Source: Nisaea sediminum (GTDB taxonomy: Bacteria > Pseudomonadota > Alphaproteobacteria > Thalassobaculales > Thalassobaculaceae). Taken from it: 64,000 bases of DNA. A model generated the notes under the pieces. That model worked only from the letters and a program-made list of their open reading frames with translations. It ran no database searches and was not told the origin of the DNA. This document shows positions 33,257 through 44,561 of this stretch, piece after piece. The position numbers and the translations under genes were made by a program. The stretch spans positions 434,001 through 498,000 of the forward strand of contig NZ_JACZCQ010000001.1 in the NCBI RefSeq assembly GCF_014904705.1, given 5' to 3'. Numbering within the stretch: position 1 is the first letter of the stretch; each line of letters opens with the position of its first letter.

Positions 33257-33523
33257 ATGAACGAAGTCGAGGCGATCGAGATCGGCCGCGAGGCGGTCCT
33301 GACCATGTTGACGATGTCGACGCCGATCATGCTGCTGGGCCTCGCGATCGGACTGATCATCGCTCTTTTCCAGGCCCTGACCCAGCTGCAGGAGATGACC
33401 CTGGTCTTCGTGCCGAAGATCATCATCGTCTTTGCCGGCCTGATCTTCTTTCTACCGTTCATGCTCAATACGCTGAACGCCTTCATGCAGTCGATCGCCG
33501 ACAAGATCATTTCCCTCGGATAG
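33257..33523 (+). CDS. fliQ: Flagellar export gate protein FliQ
   Basis: Export-gate subunit of 88 residues with two membrane hairpin segments (TPIMLLGLAIGLIIALFQALTQLQEMTLVFVPKIIIVFAGLIFFLPFML). The Gly-Leu-Ile-Ile-Ala-Leu-Phe-Gln-Ala stretch is characteristic. ATG 33257 (MNEVEAIEIGREAVL) is preferred over the longer frame from 33197. fliR follows after 13 nt. Confidence 0.97.
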   Translation: MNEVEAIEIGREAVLTMLTMSTPIMLLGLAIGLIIALFQALTQLQEMTLVFVPKIIIVFAGLIFFLPFMLNTLNAFMQSIADKIISLG

Positions 33524-33536
33524 GGCGGAGCCCGCC

Positions 33537-34301
33537 GTGCCTCTTGAGGATTTTCTCCCGACCCAGGTCTACATCATCCTGCTCGTGCTGGCCCGGGTGG
33601 GCGGGACCGTCATGCTGATCCCCGGCATCGGGGAAACCTTCGTCCCGGTTCAGTTCAGGATGATCCTCGCGATCGGGCTCAGCGTCGTCGTGGCACCCTT
33701 GGTCGGAAACACGATCCCGTTCGCGCCGACGGCGCCGGAGCTCGTTCGGCTGCTGTTCATCGAACTGGTCATCGGGCTCTATTTCGGCATCGTGGCGAGA
33801 ATCGTACTGCTGTCGCTCGATACCGCGGGGCAGGTGATTGCGATGAATACCGGCCTCGCCAACGCACAGATCTTCAACCCGGCGCTGGCGACCCAGGGGT
33901 CGCTGCCGGGCTTCTTCCTGCTCAATGTCGCGACACTGTTGCTGCTGATCTCGGATCTGCATCACCTGCTGATCCGGGCCATGATCGACAGCTATACCCT
34001 GTTTCCGCCCGGTACCGCTTTGCCGGCGGCGGATTTCGCCGATGCGATCTCGCGCATCATCGCGAACAGTTTCGAGATCGCGATCCAGATCGCCGCACCG
34101 TTTCTCGTCCTGGGGCTGCTGTTCTATGTCGTGATGGGCATCATGGCCCGCCTGATGCCGCAGCTGCAGATCTTCTTCGTCGCGCTTCCGGTTCAGGTGA
34201 TGATGGGGCTGGTCATCCTGTCGCTGGTACTTGGCGGCGCGATGATGGTGTTTTTGGAGTATTATTCCGAGAGTATCGGGCGTTACGTCATCCCGATCTG
34301 A
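33537..34301 (+). CDS. fliR: Flagellar export gate protein FliR
   Basis: Polytopic export-gate subunit, 254 residues. Signature stretches are LARVGGTVMLIPGIGETFVPVQFRMILAIGLSVVVAPL, DTAGQVIAMNTGLANAQIFNPALATQGSLPGFFLLNVATLLLLISDLHHLLIRAMIDSY and LVLGLLFYVVMGIMARLMPQLQIFFVALPVQVMMGL. Start is GTG 33537 with GGAG upstream. flhB follows. Confidence 0.97.
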   Translation: MPLEDFLPTQVYIILLVLARVGGTVMLIPGIGETFVPVQFRMILAIGLSVVVAPLVGNTIPFAPTAPELVRLLFIELVIGLYFGIVARIVLLSLDTAGQVIAMNTGLANAQIFNPALATQGSLPGFFLLNVATLLLLISDLHHLLIRAMIDSYTLFPPGTALPAADFADAISRIIANSFEIAIQIAAPFLVLGLLFYVVMGIMARLMPQLQIFFVALPVQVMMGLVILSLVLGGAMMVFLEYYSESIGRYVIPI

Positions 34302-34363
34302 GCAAGCGCGAAACCGTGGCCGCGTGAGTGACGCGGCGCGGGGCCGCAGATGGAGCCGCTGCG

Positions 34364-35434
34364 ATGTCCGATCAGGACCAGGGCGATAAGACAGAGGAAG
34401 CGTCTGCGCGAAAACTCTCGCAGGCGCGCGAGAAAGGCCAGGTACTCAGCTCCAAGGAGGTGAACAACTTCGCCATTCTCCTGGGCGCTACGATCGTCGT
34501 CGGGCTGGTCGGGCCTTTCACGATGCGCGGCCTGACCGAGTCGCTGCTCATCTTCATCGAGCGCCCGGACATGATCGATGTCGCGGGCTCCGGCGCGGTG
34601 ATGATCGACATGCTTCTCGGGGTCGGCCTCGCAATCGCGCCGGCGCTGGCTTTGCTCGTCGTGCTCGCCGCGCTCGGTATCCTGATGCAGATCGGCTGGC
34701 TGCTGTCCCCCGAATCCATTCAGCCGAAGCTGGAGAAGATCTCGCCGATCAGTGGCGCCAAGCGTCTGTTCAGCCTGAAGTCGGTGGTCGAGCTGCTGAA
34801 GGGTGTCGTGAAGATGATCCTGGTCGGTTTCGTCGCCTACCTGATCGTCTCACCGGAATTCACCAGAATCGAGCTGATGGTCCAGATGGACATCAAGGAG
34901 TTGCTGGATGAAACCCATATGGTGGCGATCGAGATCTTCATCGGTGTGCTGGCCGTCGCCGCCGTGATCGCGGTCGTCGATTATCTCTACCAGCGCTACG
35001 AATTCATGAACCAGATGAAGATGTCCAAGCAGGAAGTGCGCGACGAGCACAAGCAGACGGAAGGCGATCCGCATGTGAAGGCGCGGCTGCGCCAGCTGCG
35101 CATGGAACGGGCCCGTACCCGCATGATGGCGGAGGTTCCGAAGGCAACGGTGGTGATCACCAACCCGACCCATTACGCGATCGCGCTGAAATACGACATG
35201 GAGCAAATGTCGGCACCGCGCGTCGTCGCCAAAGGAGTGGATGCGGTCGCGCTCAGGATTCGCGAGATCGCGAACGAGAACGAAGTCCCCATAGTCGAGA
35301 ATCGGCCGCTTGCCCGGGCGCTGTATGACAACGCGGAACTCGATGAGGAAATTCCCGAGGACTATTACAAGGCGGTGGCTGAAGTGATCAGCTACGTCTT
35401 CAAGATGAACCAGACCTACGTGCCGATCAATTGA
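34364..35434 (+). CDS. flhB: Flagellar export switch protein FlhB
   Basis: Protein of 356 residues. N-terminal DKTEEASARKLSQAREKGQVLSSKEVNNF, four membrane segments, a cytoplasmic linker (MSKQEVRDEHKQTEGDPHVKARLRQLR) and the self-cleavage motif NPTH at about residues 267-270. Cleavage switches export from hook to filament substrates, the event FliK triggers. ATG 34364 follows GGAG; 34328 is the longer alternative. A paralogue of its C-terminal domain is encoded at 31390. Confidence 0.97.
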   Translation: MSDQDQGDKTEEASARKLSQAREKGQVLSSKEVNNFAILLGATIVVGLVGPFTMRGLTESLLIFIERPDMIDVAGSGAVMIDMLLGVGLAIAPALALLVVLAALGILMQIGWLLSPESIQPKLEKISPISGAKRLFSLKSVVELLKGVVKMILVGFVAYLIVSPEFTRIELMVQMDIKELLDETHMVAIEIFIGVLAVAAVIAVVDYLYQRYEFMNQMKMSKQEVRDEHKQTEGDPHVKARLRQLRMERARTRMMAEVPKATVVITNPTHYAIALKYDMEQMSAPRVVAKGVDAVALRIREIANENEVPIVENRPLARALYDNAELDEEIPEDYYKAVAEVISYVFKMNQTYVPIN

Positions 35435-35498
35435 TCGCGCCCGAAGTGGCGATGAGAGTGACAAAGACGCAATCGGCGGTCGGTCTGCGGGGGGCAGG

Positions 35499-37550
35499 AT
35501 GGATCCAGTGATCTTCGGCGGCATCGGAGCCGCTCTTGTCGCGGGCGCTGCCGCGGCCGCGTGGAGCGTGAGCTCGAAGCGCCTCCGGTCGCAGATCCTG
35601 CGGATCGAGTCGGAGCTCGATACGAAGACGGCAGAGGCGGCGTCGTTTGCGGCGGAACTCGAGGCAGAGCGGAATGCGCCTCCGCCGGAGCCTGAGATCG
35701 CTCTTCCGTTCTGCACGTTTTCCGCGGAAGGCCGTTTCCTGTCAGCCAACTCGGCGTTCCTTGAACGGTTTGCGGAGGGAAGCCTCGACCGCGTTGAGTC
35801 GAACAAGACCGTTCTCAGGCTCCGCCTGGCAGTCAGCAAGAATTTGGAGCAGGTCCGAGATGCGGGCGCGGGGGCGCTGGTTCCGGCCGGCAACCTGCCA
35901 CCCTCCGGTTCGTCGTCCGCAGAGCGGGGCTACCAGATTCTGCTCAGTGCGGACGCGGCGAGGGACGGCGGCGCGAGCCAGAGCATCATGGCGCTGCTGG
36001 TCCCGGCTTCGGAGAGCTGGACCGCGCCGGCGCTCGAATATGCGCCGGTCGGGGTCGTCTTTCTCGGCAACGGACGCAGGATGCTGGCCGCGAACGAGAC
36101 GTTCCGAAGTTTCACGGGGCTCATGGCGGCCGGCGGAGGACTTGGCGGTCGCACATTCTCGGATCTCGTAGAGGAGGAGGACCGGGAGACGGCGGATCGG
36201 TTCCTCGATGAGACCGCCGGGCCGGGCGGAAGCGATAATATCGAGGTCCAGCTGGTCGGACGCGACGGGGAGGCCGGGGCGGAAGTCGCCGTCTTCTCGC
36301 GCGAGCTCGCGTCCGGAGAGGGCCCCGAGGGAGCGACCTGCGCGCTCTATCTGATCGATATCGGGCGGCGCCGGCAGCTTGAGGCTCAGGTCGCCCAGTC
36401 GCAGAAGATGCAGGCTGTCGGGCAACTCGCCGGCGGGGTGGCGCACGACTTCAACAACCTGCTGACGGCGATGAACGGCTATTGCGACCTGCTGCTCGTG
36501 CGGCACCGGCCGGGCGACCAGTCCTTCTCCGACGTCATGCAGGTGAAGCAGAACGCGAACCGGGCGGCCAATCTGGTCCGGCAGTTGCTTGCCTTCTCGC
36601 GGCAGCAGACGATGATCGCGCGCGTTCTCGACGTGACCGAGACTCTTGCCGACCTGTCGCATCTTTTGCGCCGCCTCATCGGCGAGAACATCACGCTGGA
36701 AATCTCCCACGGCCGCGATCTGGCGCCGATCCGGGTCGACCAGGGCCAGCTCGAGCAGGTTGTCATAAATCTCGTGGTCAATGCCCGAGACGCTTGTCCG
36801 GGCGGCGGAACCATCACCATGCGGACGCATGATTTCGTCACCGCCACCCCCGTGCGCCAGGGCGACGACGTGATGCCGGCGGGACGCTATGTCAGGCTTG
36901 ATGTCGCCGACACCGGCACCGGGATCGAGGAGGACATCATTGGCCGCATCTTCGAGCCCTTCTTCTCGACCAAGGAAGTCGGGCAGGGGACGGGGCTGGG
37001 GCTATCGACGGTCTATGGCATCGTGAAGCAGATCAACGGCTTCATCTCGGTCTCGAGCACGGTCGGGAAGGGCACGGTGTTCTCCATCTTCCTGCCGGCG
37101 CACGAGGGGGAGATCACGCCGAGCCGTTCCAGCGACATGTCGCACGACTCCGCCGATGCCCGGAAGGATCTGACCGGTGTGGAGACCATCATGCTGGTGG
37201 AGGACGAGGACCCGGTCCGGCTGTTCGGCGCCCGCGCTCTGCGCAACAAGGGCTACAAGGTGATCGAGGCCCGCAACGGGGAGGCGGCGCTGCAGCTGCT
37301 CTCCGACAAGAGCGAAGTGATAGACCTGCTCATCACCGACGTGGTGATGCCCGGCATGGACGGACCGACGCTGGTGCGGAAGGTCCGGGAGGACCGGCCC
37401 GACCTGCGCGTCATCTGTATCTCCGGCTATTCCGAAGACGCTCTGCGCCAGCGTATCGAGCAGGACAAGGACATCCACTTCCTGCCGAAGCCGTTCAGCC
37501 TCAAGCAGCTCGCGGGAACGGTGAAGGACGTGCTGCACCCCCTCCCGTGA
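35499..37550 (+). CDS. cckA: CckA-type hybrid histidine kinase
   Basis: Protein of 683 residues. One N-terminal membrane segment, a PAS-like part (LEYAPVGVVFLGNGRRMLAANETFRSFTGL), the HisKA box QSQKMQAVGQLAGGVAHDFNNLLTAM with His near 315, an ATPase domain (VINLVVNARDAC, VADTGTGIEEDIIGRIFEPFFSTKEVGQGTGLGLSTVYG) and a C-terminal REC domain with Asp near 614 (LLITDVVMPGMDGP). Order and the HDFNN box match CckA, which feeds ChpT and CtrA and controls cell cycle and motility. Position next to recA is also seen in relatives. ChpT and CtrA are not in the window. Confidence 0.9.
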   Translation: MDPVIFGGIGAALVAGAAAAAWSVSSKRLRSQILRIESELDTKTAEAASFAAELEAERNAPPPEPEIALPFCTFSAEGRFLSANSAFLERFAEGSLDRVESNKTVLRLRLAVSKNLEQVRDAGAGALVPAGNLPPSGSSSAERGYQILLSADAARDGGASQSIMALLVPASESWTAPALEYAPVGVVFLGNGRRMLAANETFRSFTGLMAAGGGLGGRTFSDLVEEEDRETADRFLDETAGPGGSDNIEVQLVGRDGEAGAEVAVFSRELASGEGPEGATCALYLIDIGRRRQLEAQVAQSQKMQAVGQLAGGVAHDFNNLLTAMNGYCDLLLVRHRPGDQSFSDVMQVKQNANRAANLVRQLLAFSRQQTMIARVLDVTETLADLSHLLRRLIGENITLEISHGRDLAPIRVDQGQLEQVVINLVVNARDACPGGGTITMRTHDFVTATPVRQGDDVMPAGRYVRLDVADTGTGIEEDIIGRIFEPFFSTKEVGQGTGLGLSTVYGIVKQINGFISVSSTVGKGTVFSIFLPAHEGEITPSRSSDMSHDSADARKDLTGVETIMLVEDEDPVRLFGARALRNKGYKVIEARNGEAALQLLSDKSEVIDLLITDVVMPGMDGPTLVRKVREDRPDLRVICISGYSEDALRQRIEQDKDIHFLPKPFSLKQLAGTVKDVLHPLP

Positions 37551-37665
37551 CGCGCACTGATTCGCGGACGGCCGGATGGAACGGGACGGGAACAAAATCT
37601 GGAGACTCTCCCTCGATCCCAAGATGTCGTGGGGTGTCCGAACTCGAATCCTAGATTTCGACCGT

Positions 37666-37711
37666 GAACAAAAAGTGAAAATAATACTGTAAATGAGAAC
37701 AAAAATGGTAC
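37666..37711 (+). promoter_or_regulatory. Possible LexA (SOS) sites upstream of recA
   Basis: Two near-matches to the alphaproteobacterial GAAC-N7-GAAC operator: GAACAAAAAGTGAAA (37666-37680) and GAACAAAAATGGTAC (37697-37711). Each has one mismatch in the second half-site. They lie 109-154 nt before the recA start in an AT-rich stretch that probably holds the promoter. Confidence 0.5.
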
Positions 37712-37819
37712 ATGCTCTGTTTTGGAAATCAGCCCAGTCCCGCCCATGAGTCACATCGGGGCGACGGTCCGGCTCTGATTGCCTTGGAAGGCGTCCCTGT
37801 GAGATATGGAGGATCGGGT

Positions 37820-38887
<1,068 letters not shown>

Positions 38888-38954
38888 CACGTTCTCCCGT
38901 CAGCTGTTTCGGCCCGCCCGCCCGGCGGGCCGGATTGCCCCCGAGAGCAGTGAG

Positions 38955-38984
38955 CCCCGCCGCAGGACCAAGCGGCGGGGTTTC
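38955..38984 (+). terminator. Terminator of recA
   Basis: CCCCGCCGC pairs with GCGGCGGGG across an 8-nt loop, followed by TTTC. 68 nt after the recA stop. Confidence 0.85.
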
Positions 38985-39138
38985 GCGTGCCGGAAAGCGG
39001 CGGAAACCCAAGCCTCCCGCGCTGGACAGGGGGCCGCATCTTCAGTAAAAGCGGAGCCCGCTTGCCGCGAGGGGCGACGGGCGATAAGGCACGGCCGCGC
39101 CGAGGCAATGCGACACGGCGCCGGCCCGGAGGGACGAG

Positions 39139-41799
39139 ATGCAGACCGCGAACGATATCCGCCGTACTTTCCTCGATTATTTCGTCGAGAACGGACATGA
39201 GGAAGTCGCCTCCAGCCCGCTGGTGCCGCGCAACGATCCGACGCTGCTCTTCACCAATGCCGGCATGGTGCAGTTCAAGAACGTCTTCACCGGCCAGGAA
39301 CACCGCGACTACAAGCGCGCCGCGACCTCGCAGAAATGCGTGCGCGCCGGGGGCAAGCACAACGACCTCGAGAATGTCGGCTATACCGCCCGCCACCACA
39401 CCTTCTTCGAGATGCTGGGGAACTTCTCCTTCGGCGACTATTTCAAGGATCAGGCGATCGAGCATGCCTGGACCCTGATCACCAAGCGCTACGGCCTGCC
39501 CGCCGACAAGCTGCTGGTGACGGTCTATCACGAGGACGAGGAGGCGGCCGGCCTCTGGCGCAAGATCGCGGGCCTCCCGGACGAGCGCATCATCCGCATC
39601 GCCACCTCGGACAATTTCTGGGCCATGGGCGATACCGGTCCCTGCGGCCCGTGCTCAGAGATCTTCTTCGATCACGGCCCGGAGATCCCGGGCGGCCCTC
39701 CCGGCAGCCCGGACGAGGACGGCGACCGCTTCATCGAGATCTGGAACCTCGTCTTCATGCAGTACGAGCAGGTCTCGAAGGACAAGCGGATCGACCTGCC
39801 GCGCCCCTCGATCGACACCGGCATGGGGCTGGAGCGCATCGCCGCCGTGCTGCAGGGCCAGCACGACAATTACGATATCGACCTGATGCGCGCGCTGATC
39901 GAGGCCTCCGCGCACGAGGCGAATGTCGATCCGGACGGTCCGCACAAGGTTTCCAACCGGGTGATCGCCGATCATCTGCGCGCATCCAGCTTCCTCATTG
40001 CCGACGGCGTGCTGCCGTCGAACGAGGGCCGTGGCTATGTGCTGCGCCGGATCATGCGCCGCGCCATGCGCCACGCCCATATCATGGGCTGCCAGGACCC
40101 GCTGGTCTGGAAACTGGTGCCGACGCTGTTGAAGGAGATGGGCGATGCCTATCCGGAACTCGGCCGTGCGGAGAGCCTGATCAAGGAGACCCTGAAGCTG
40201 GAGGAAACCCGCTTCAAGGAGACCCTCGACCGCGGCCTGAAGCATCTCGAGGAGGAGACCGGACGGCTCGGCGAGGGCGAGACCCTCTCCGGCGAGGTCG
40301 CCTTCAAGCTTTACGACACCTACGGCTTTCCGCTCGATCTGACGCAGGACATCCTCCGCGGACAGGGCCGGGCGGTTGACACCGCCGGGTTCGAGGCGGC
40401 GATGGAGCGTCAGCGTGCGGCCGCGCGGGCGGCCTGGTCCGGCTCCGGTGAGGCGGCGACCGACAAGGTCTGGTTCGAACTGCGCGACAAGTGCGGCGCG
40501 ACCGAGTTCCTCGGCTATGACACCGAGCATGCGGAAGGCCAGGTCGAGGCCCTGGTGCTCGACGGCGAACCGGTCCGGAAGATCGAAGGCCCGGCCGAAT
40601 TCGCCATGATCGTCAACCAGACCCCGTTCTATGGCGAGTCCGGCGGTCAGGTCGGCGATGCGGGCACGGCGCGCACCCTCGGCGGTACCGATATCGAGAT
40701 CAGTGACACCCAGAAGAAGGTCGGTGACCTCTGGGTCCACATGGCGAAGGTGACGGACGGCGTGGTCGAGGTCGGCGACGCGGTCGAGCTCACGGTCGAC
40801 AGCGCGCGGCGGGGGCGGTCGAGGGCCAATCACTCCGCCACCCATTTGCTGCACGAGGCGCTGCGCCGCCATCTCGGCAAGCATGTGACCCAGAAGGGCT
40901 CGCTCGTCGCGCCGGGCCGTCTGCGCTTCGATTTCAGCCACCCGAAGGCGATGAGCCACATGGAGCTGAAGGCGGTCGAGGCCGAGGTGAACGAGCATAT
41001 CCGCGGCAACAGCCCGGTCAGCACCACGCTGATGGATCCGGAAAGCGCGATCAAGCACGGCGCCATGGCGCTCTTTGGCGAGAAATACGGCGATGAGGTC
41101 CGTGTCGTCGCGATGGGCGGTCCGTCCGACGATCCGTCGAAAGACGTCTATTCGGTTGAACTCTGCGGCGGGACACACGTGAACCGCACGGGCGATATCG
41201 GCCTGCTGCATATCGTCTCCGAAAGTGCCGTTGCGGCCGGCGTGCGCCGGATCGAAGCCGTGACCGGCGCCGGGGCGCTCGAATATGTCGATGCCCGCGA
41301 GGGCCTGCTGACTACGGCCGCTGCCGCTGCCAAAGTCACGGTTGACCAGCTTCCCGAGCGCGTCGAGGCGCTGATCGAGGAGCGCCGCAAGCTTGAGCGC
41401 GAGGTGCAGGACCTGCGCCGCAAGCTCGCTGAGGGCGGGACCGGCGGATCTTCGGAGGCCAAGGAAATCGCGGGCGTGAAATTCGCCGGCCGTGTGCTCG
41501 AAGGCATCCCGGCGCGGGAGCTGAAAGGCGTCGCAGACGGCCTGAAGCAGCAGATCGGCTCCGGCGTCGCCGCGGTCATCTCATCCGACGAGGGCAAGGC
41601 CTCGATCGTTGTCGGCGTCACGGCAGACCTGACCGATAAGGTCAGCGCCGTCGATCTGGTCCGGGTCGGTTCCGAGGCGCTCGGCGGCAAGGGCGGCGGC
41701 GGCCGTCCCGACATGGCCCAGGCCGGCGGTCCGGACGCTTCGGCGGGCCCGGCGGCCATCGCCGCGATCGAAGCCGCTCTGGCCGAGAAGCTCTCCTGA
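39139..41799 (+). CDS. alaS: Alanine-tRNA ligase
   Basis: Charges tRNA-Ala; 886 residues, normal length. Catalytic domain: [41 protein letters not shown] and [22 protein letters not shown]. The editing domain has [17 protein letters not shown] (HxxxH) and [13 protein letters not shown]. The C-terminal coiled coil and C-Ala domain end with [18 protein letters not shown] 39139 follows GAGGGACGAG. Single gene with its own terminator. Confidence 0.99.
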   Translation: MQTANDIRRTFLDYFVENGHEEVASSPLVPRNDPTLLFTNAGMVQFKNVFTGQEHRDYKRAATSQKCVRAGGKHNDLENVGYTARHHTFFEMLGNFSFGDYFKDQAIEHAWTLITKRYGLPADKLLVTVYHEDEEAAGLWRKIAGLPDERIIRIATSDNFWAMGDTGPCGPCSEIFFDHGPEIPGGPPGSPDEDGDRFIEIWNLVFMQYEQVSKDKRIDLPRPSIDTGMGLERIAAVLQGQHDNYDIDLMRALIEASAHEANVDPDGPHKVSNRVIADHLRASSFLIADGVLPSNEGRGYVLRRIMRRAMRHAHIMGCQDPLVWKLVPTLLKEMGDAYPELGRAESLIKETLKLEETRFKETLDRGLKHLEEETGRLGEGETLSGEVAFKLYDTYGFPLDLTQDILRGQGRAVDTAGFEAAMERQRAAARAAWSGSGEAATDKVWFELRDKCGATEFLGYDTEHAEGQVEALVLDGEPVRKIEGPAEFAMIVNQTPFYGESGGQVGDAGTARTLGGTDIEISDTQKKVGDLWVHMAKVTDGVVEVGDAVELTVDSARRGRSRANHSATHLLHEALRRHLGKHVTQKGSLVAPGRLRFDFSHPKAMSHMELKAVEAEVNEHIRGNSPVSTTLMDPESAIKHGAMALFGEKYGDEVRVVAMGGPSDDPSKDVYSVELCGGTHVNRTGDIGLLHIVSESAVAAGVRRIEAVTGAGALEYVDAREGLLTTAAAAAKVTVDQLPERVEALIEERRKLEREVQDLRRKLAEGGTGGSSEAKEIAGVKFAGRVLEGIPARELKGVADGLKQQIGSGVAAVISSDEGKASIVVGVTADLTDKVSAVDLVRVGSEALGGKGGGGRPDMAQAGGPDASAGPAAIAAIEAALAEKLS

Positions 41800-41853
41800 G
41801 CGCGCGTGGCTTCGGCATCGACAGCCGGAGCCGGATCGCCGTAACCTGACAGG

Positions 41854-41880
41854 GAGGCGCCTCGAACGGGCGCCTCTTTC
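41854..41880 (+). terminator. Terminator of alaS
   Basis: GAGGCGCC and GGCGCCTC stem with a short loop, then TTTCTC, 55 nt after the alaS stop. Confidence 0.85.
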
Positions 41881-41935
41881 TCTGCCCGCCGCCTTTCCCA
41901 GATTGCGCGGCGGATCACAGACCCGAGGAGTACAG

Positions 41936-42792
<857 letters not shown>

Positions 42793-42796
<4 letters not shown>

Positions 42797-43164
42797 TGAG
42801 GGTAGCGCTGTTCCTGGCCGGTTTCACTGTTGCCGGCCTCGCTGTGACGGACGCACAGGCCGCAGATGCGGCGCTGCAGAAGGCGATCGCGGAATTCGGG
42901 GCGGCCGCTGGCCGGATCGAGGCCTCGGTCCCGTTCTGCGGTGGACCGCCGGAAGAGGCGGAGTATTTCGTCGAGCAAATCGAGGGACTCTCAACGAAAG
43001 CTGGAGCCGGTCCCCTCGAGTGGGCTGCGATACGGGCCGCGATGCAAAAGGCCAAGTCCGGTGCCGCATTTACCGGTTATGACTGCACGGATGAAGGTGC
43101 GCGCGCCATGGTGACGGAGATGCTACTGAAGCAGCAGGCTCTCGGCGCCGCGTTGAAGCGGTAG
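42793..43164 (+). CDS. Small secreted protein of unknown function
   Basis: Protein of 123 residues with a clear signal peptide (VALFLAGFTVAGLAVTDAQAA). The mature part has two Cys (VPFCGGPPEE and GYDCTDEG) that could form a disulphide in the periplasm, and is otherwise helical. ATG 42793 overlaps the MoxR stop, so it is translated with it. I do not recognise a family. Confidence 0.75.
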
Positions 43165-43181
43165 CCCGCTCTGCCTCTCCA

Positions 43182-44474
43182 TTACGCCGCGGGCTCGCGC
43201 GGGAATGAGAGGCGGACCTCGGTGCCTTTGCCTTTTCCACGGCTGGTGATGTCGATGCTGCCGGTATGGGCTTCGACCACAGCCTTGACGATGGTCAGGC
43301 CGAGACCGAGCGACTCCTCGTCGCCGGTCGGCCGTGACGAGAGCGTGTTGAACGGCTTGTAGAGGCCGGCGATATCGTCCTTGCTGAGGCCGACGCCCTG
43401 ATCCCTGACGGAGAGATGAACCTCGTCCTCGCTGGCCCTCAGGGAGATGGCGATGCGGCTCTCCGGAGGTGAATATTTGATCGCGTTGCCGATCAGATTG
43501 TCGATCACCTCGGTCAGTCTGTCCTCGTCCCCCGAAATGAAGAGCGGTTCTCCGGGGGTGTAGTCGAGGGCGATGTGTTTCTTTTCCGCCGGCAACCGGC
43601 TGAGTTCGAGCGCGCGCCGGACAGGTTGCGCGAGGTCAATCCGGTCCGCGTAGATCTCGATCGAGGTTGCCTCTTTCTTCGCGGCGCTGAGCAGGCCCGC
43701 GATCATCCGCTCCATGTGCTCCGAGGCGGACACGATCGCGTCGAGCGAGGCGTCGATGCGCGTCATAAGCGGGCTGTCGTGCGGGACTCCACTCTCGGTA
43801 CGGTCTTTCTCAATGAGAGCCTGCATCAGTTCCGCCCGGCCGAGGATCGCGGTGAGCGGGCTGCGCAGGTCATGAGCGATCATTCTGAGCAGGTGTGATT
43901 TGAACCCGCTCGCCTCGCGGGCGATTTCATATTGCCGGTCGAGGCGCCTGATCAGGTTCTCCCGGTCCCGATCGCGGCTCATCCGCTGGAGTTCGGCTTC
44001 GACGCGCATGCCGAAGATCCGGATGATGCCCTCGGTCCGTTCCGGATCCCGGATCGGTTGTTCGGAAAAGACCGCGAAATGTCCGCGTACCGCGCCCTCG
44101 GGATCGCGGAGCGGGATCCCGCAATACCCGTTGAGGCCCTTTTCCCGGGGAAACAGCTCCCAGAGCTTGTCCGGAATGACGATGCGGTCGCCGCGATAGA
44201 CCAGATCGCAGGGCGTGCCCTCGAGGTCGTATTCCACCGGAACCCCGAGTTGCCCCTGCTTGAGACTGAAGACCGCCTTCGCCCGCGTCGGCGGCTTGCC
44301 GATGCCCTCCGTGATCAGCACCATCGTTGCCGGCATGGCGTCCTGCAGGCTGCGCACGAGCGCCACGAGAAACGCGTTGCTGACGGTCTGTGCCGTAGCC
44401 TCCGCGAGCACCACGGCGAGGTCCGGGCCTTTTGACGCCGTTTCGGCTGCCCGCTGGTCTGATAGCTCTGTCAT
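43182..44474 (-). CDS. GAF-domain sensor histidine kinase
   Basis: Soluble kinase of 430 residues with no membrane segment. An N-terminal GAF-like sensor (AFLVALVRSLQDAMPATMVLITEG to GYCGIPLRDPEGAVRGHFAVFSE) is followed by the HisKA box FKSHLLRMIAHDLRSPLTAILGRAELM and the ATPase domain with N box DNLIGNAIKYSP, DQGVGLSKDDIAGLYKPF and GLGLTIVKAVVEAHTG. ATG 44474 is preferred over GTG 44477. No response regulator is adjacent, so the target is unknown. Convergent with the small secreted protein gene. Confidence 0.92.
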   Translation of the reverse strand: MTELSDQRAAETASKGPDLAVVLAEATAQTVSNAFLVALVRSLQDAMPATMVLITEGIGKPPTRAKAVFSLKQGQLGVPVEYDLEGTPCDLVYRGDRIVIPDKLWELFPREKGLNGYCGIPLRDPEGAVRGHFAVFSEQPIRDPERTEGIIRIFGMRVEAELQRMSRDRDRENLIRRLDRQYEIAREASGFKSHLLRMIAHDLRSPLTAILGRAELMQALIEKDRTESGVPHDSPLMTRIDASLDAIVSASEHMERMIAGLLSAAKKEATSIEIYADRIDLAQPVRRALELSRLPAEKKHIALDYTPGEPLFISGDEDRLTEVIDNLIGNAIKYSPPESRIAISLRASEDEVHLSVRDQGVGLSKDDIAGLYKPFNTLSSRPTGDEESLGLGLTIVKAVVEAHTGSIDITSRGKGKGTEVRLSFPREPAA

Positions 44475-44561
44475 CACTCGGATATTACTTGCCCCGACGA
44501 AGCACGCATCTTCGCATATCCGGCTCCCGCAGCGAATCTTCTCTCTGGAGGAGTGTACGTA

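Noticed and set aside
31390-35434. FlhB/FliP/FliQ/FliR genes as a virulence type III secretion system
   Set aside because: All are embedded with rod, hook and flagellin genes and flagellar sigma-54 promoters; they belong to the flagellum.
37636-37660. Stretch resembling a tRNA T-arm near recA
   Set aside because: No acceptor or anticodon stem can be formed around it.
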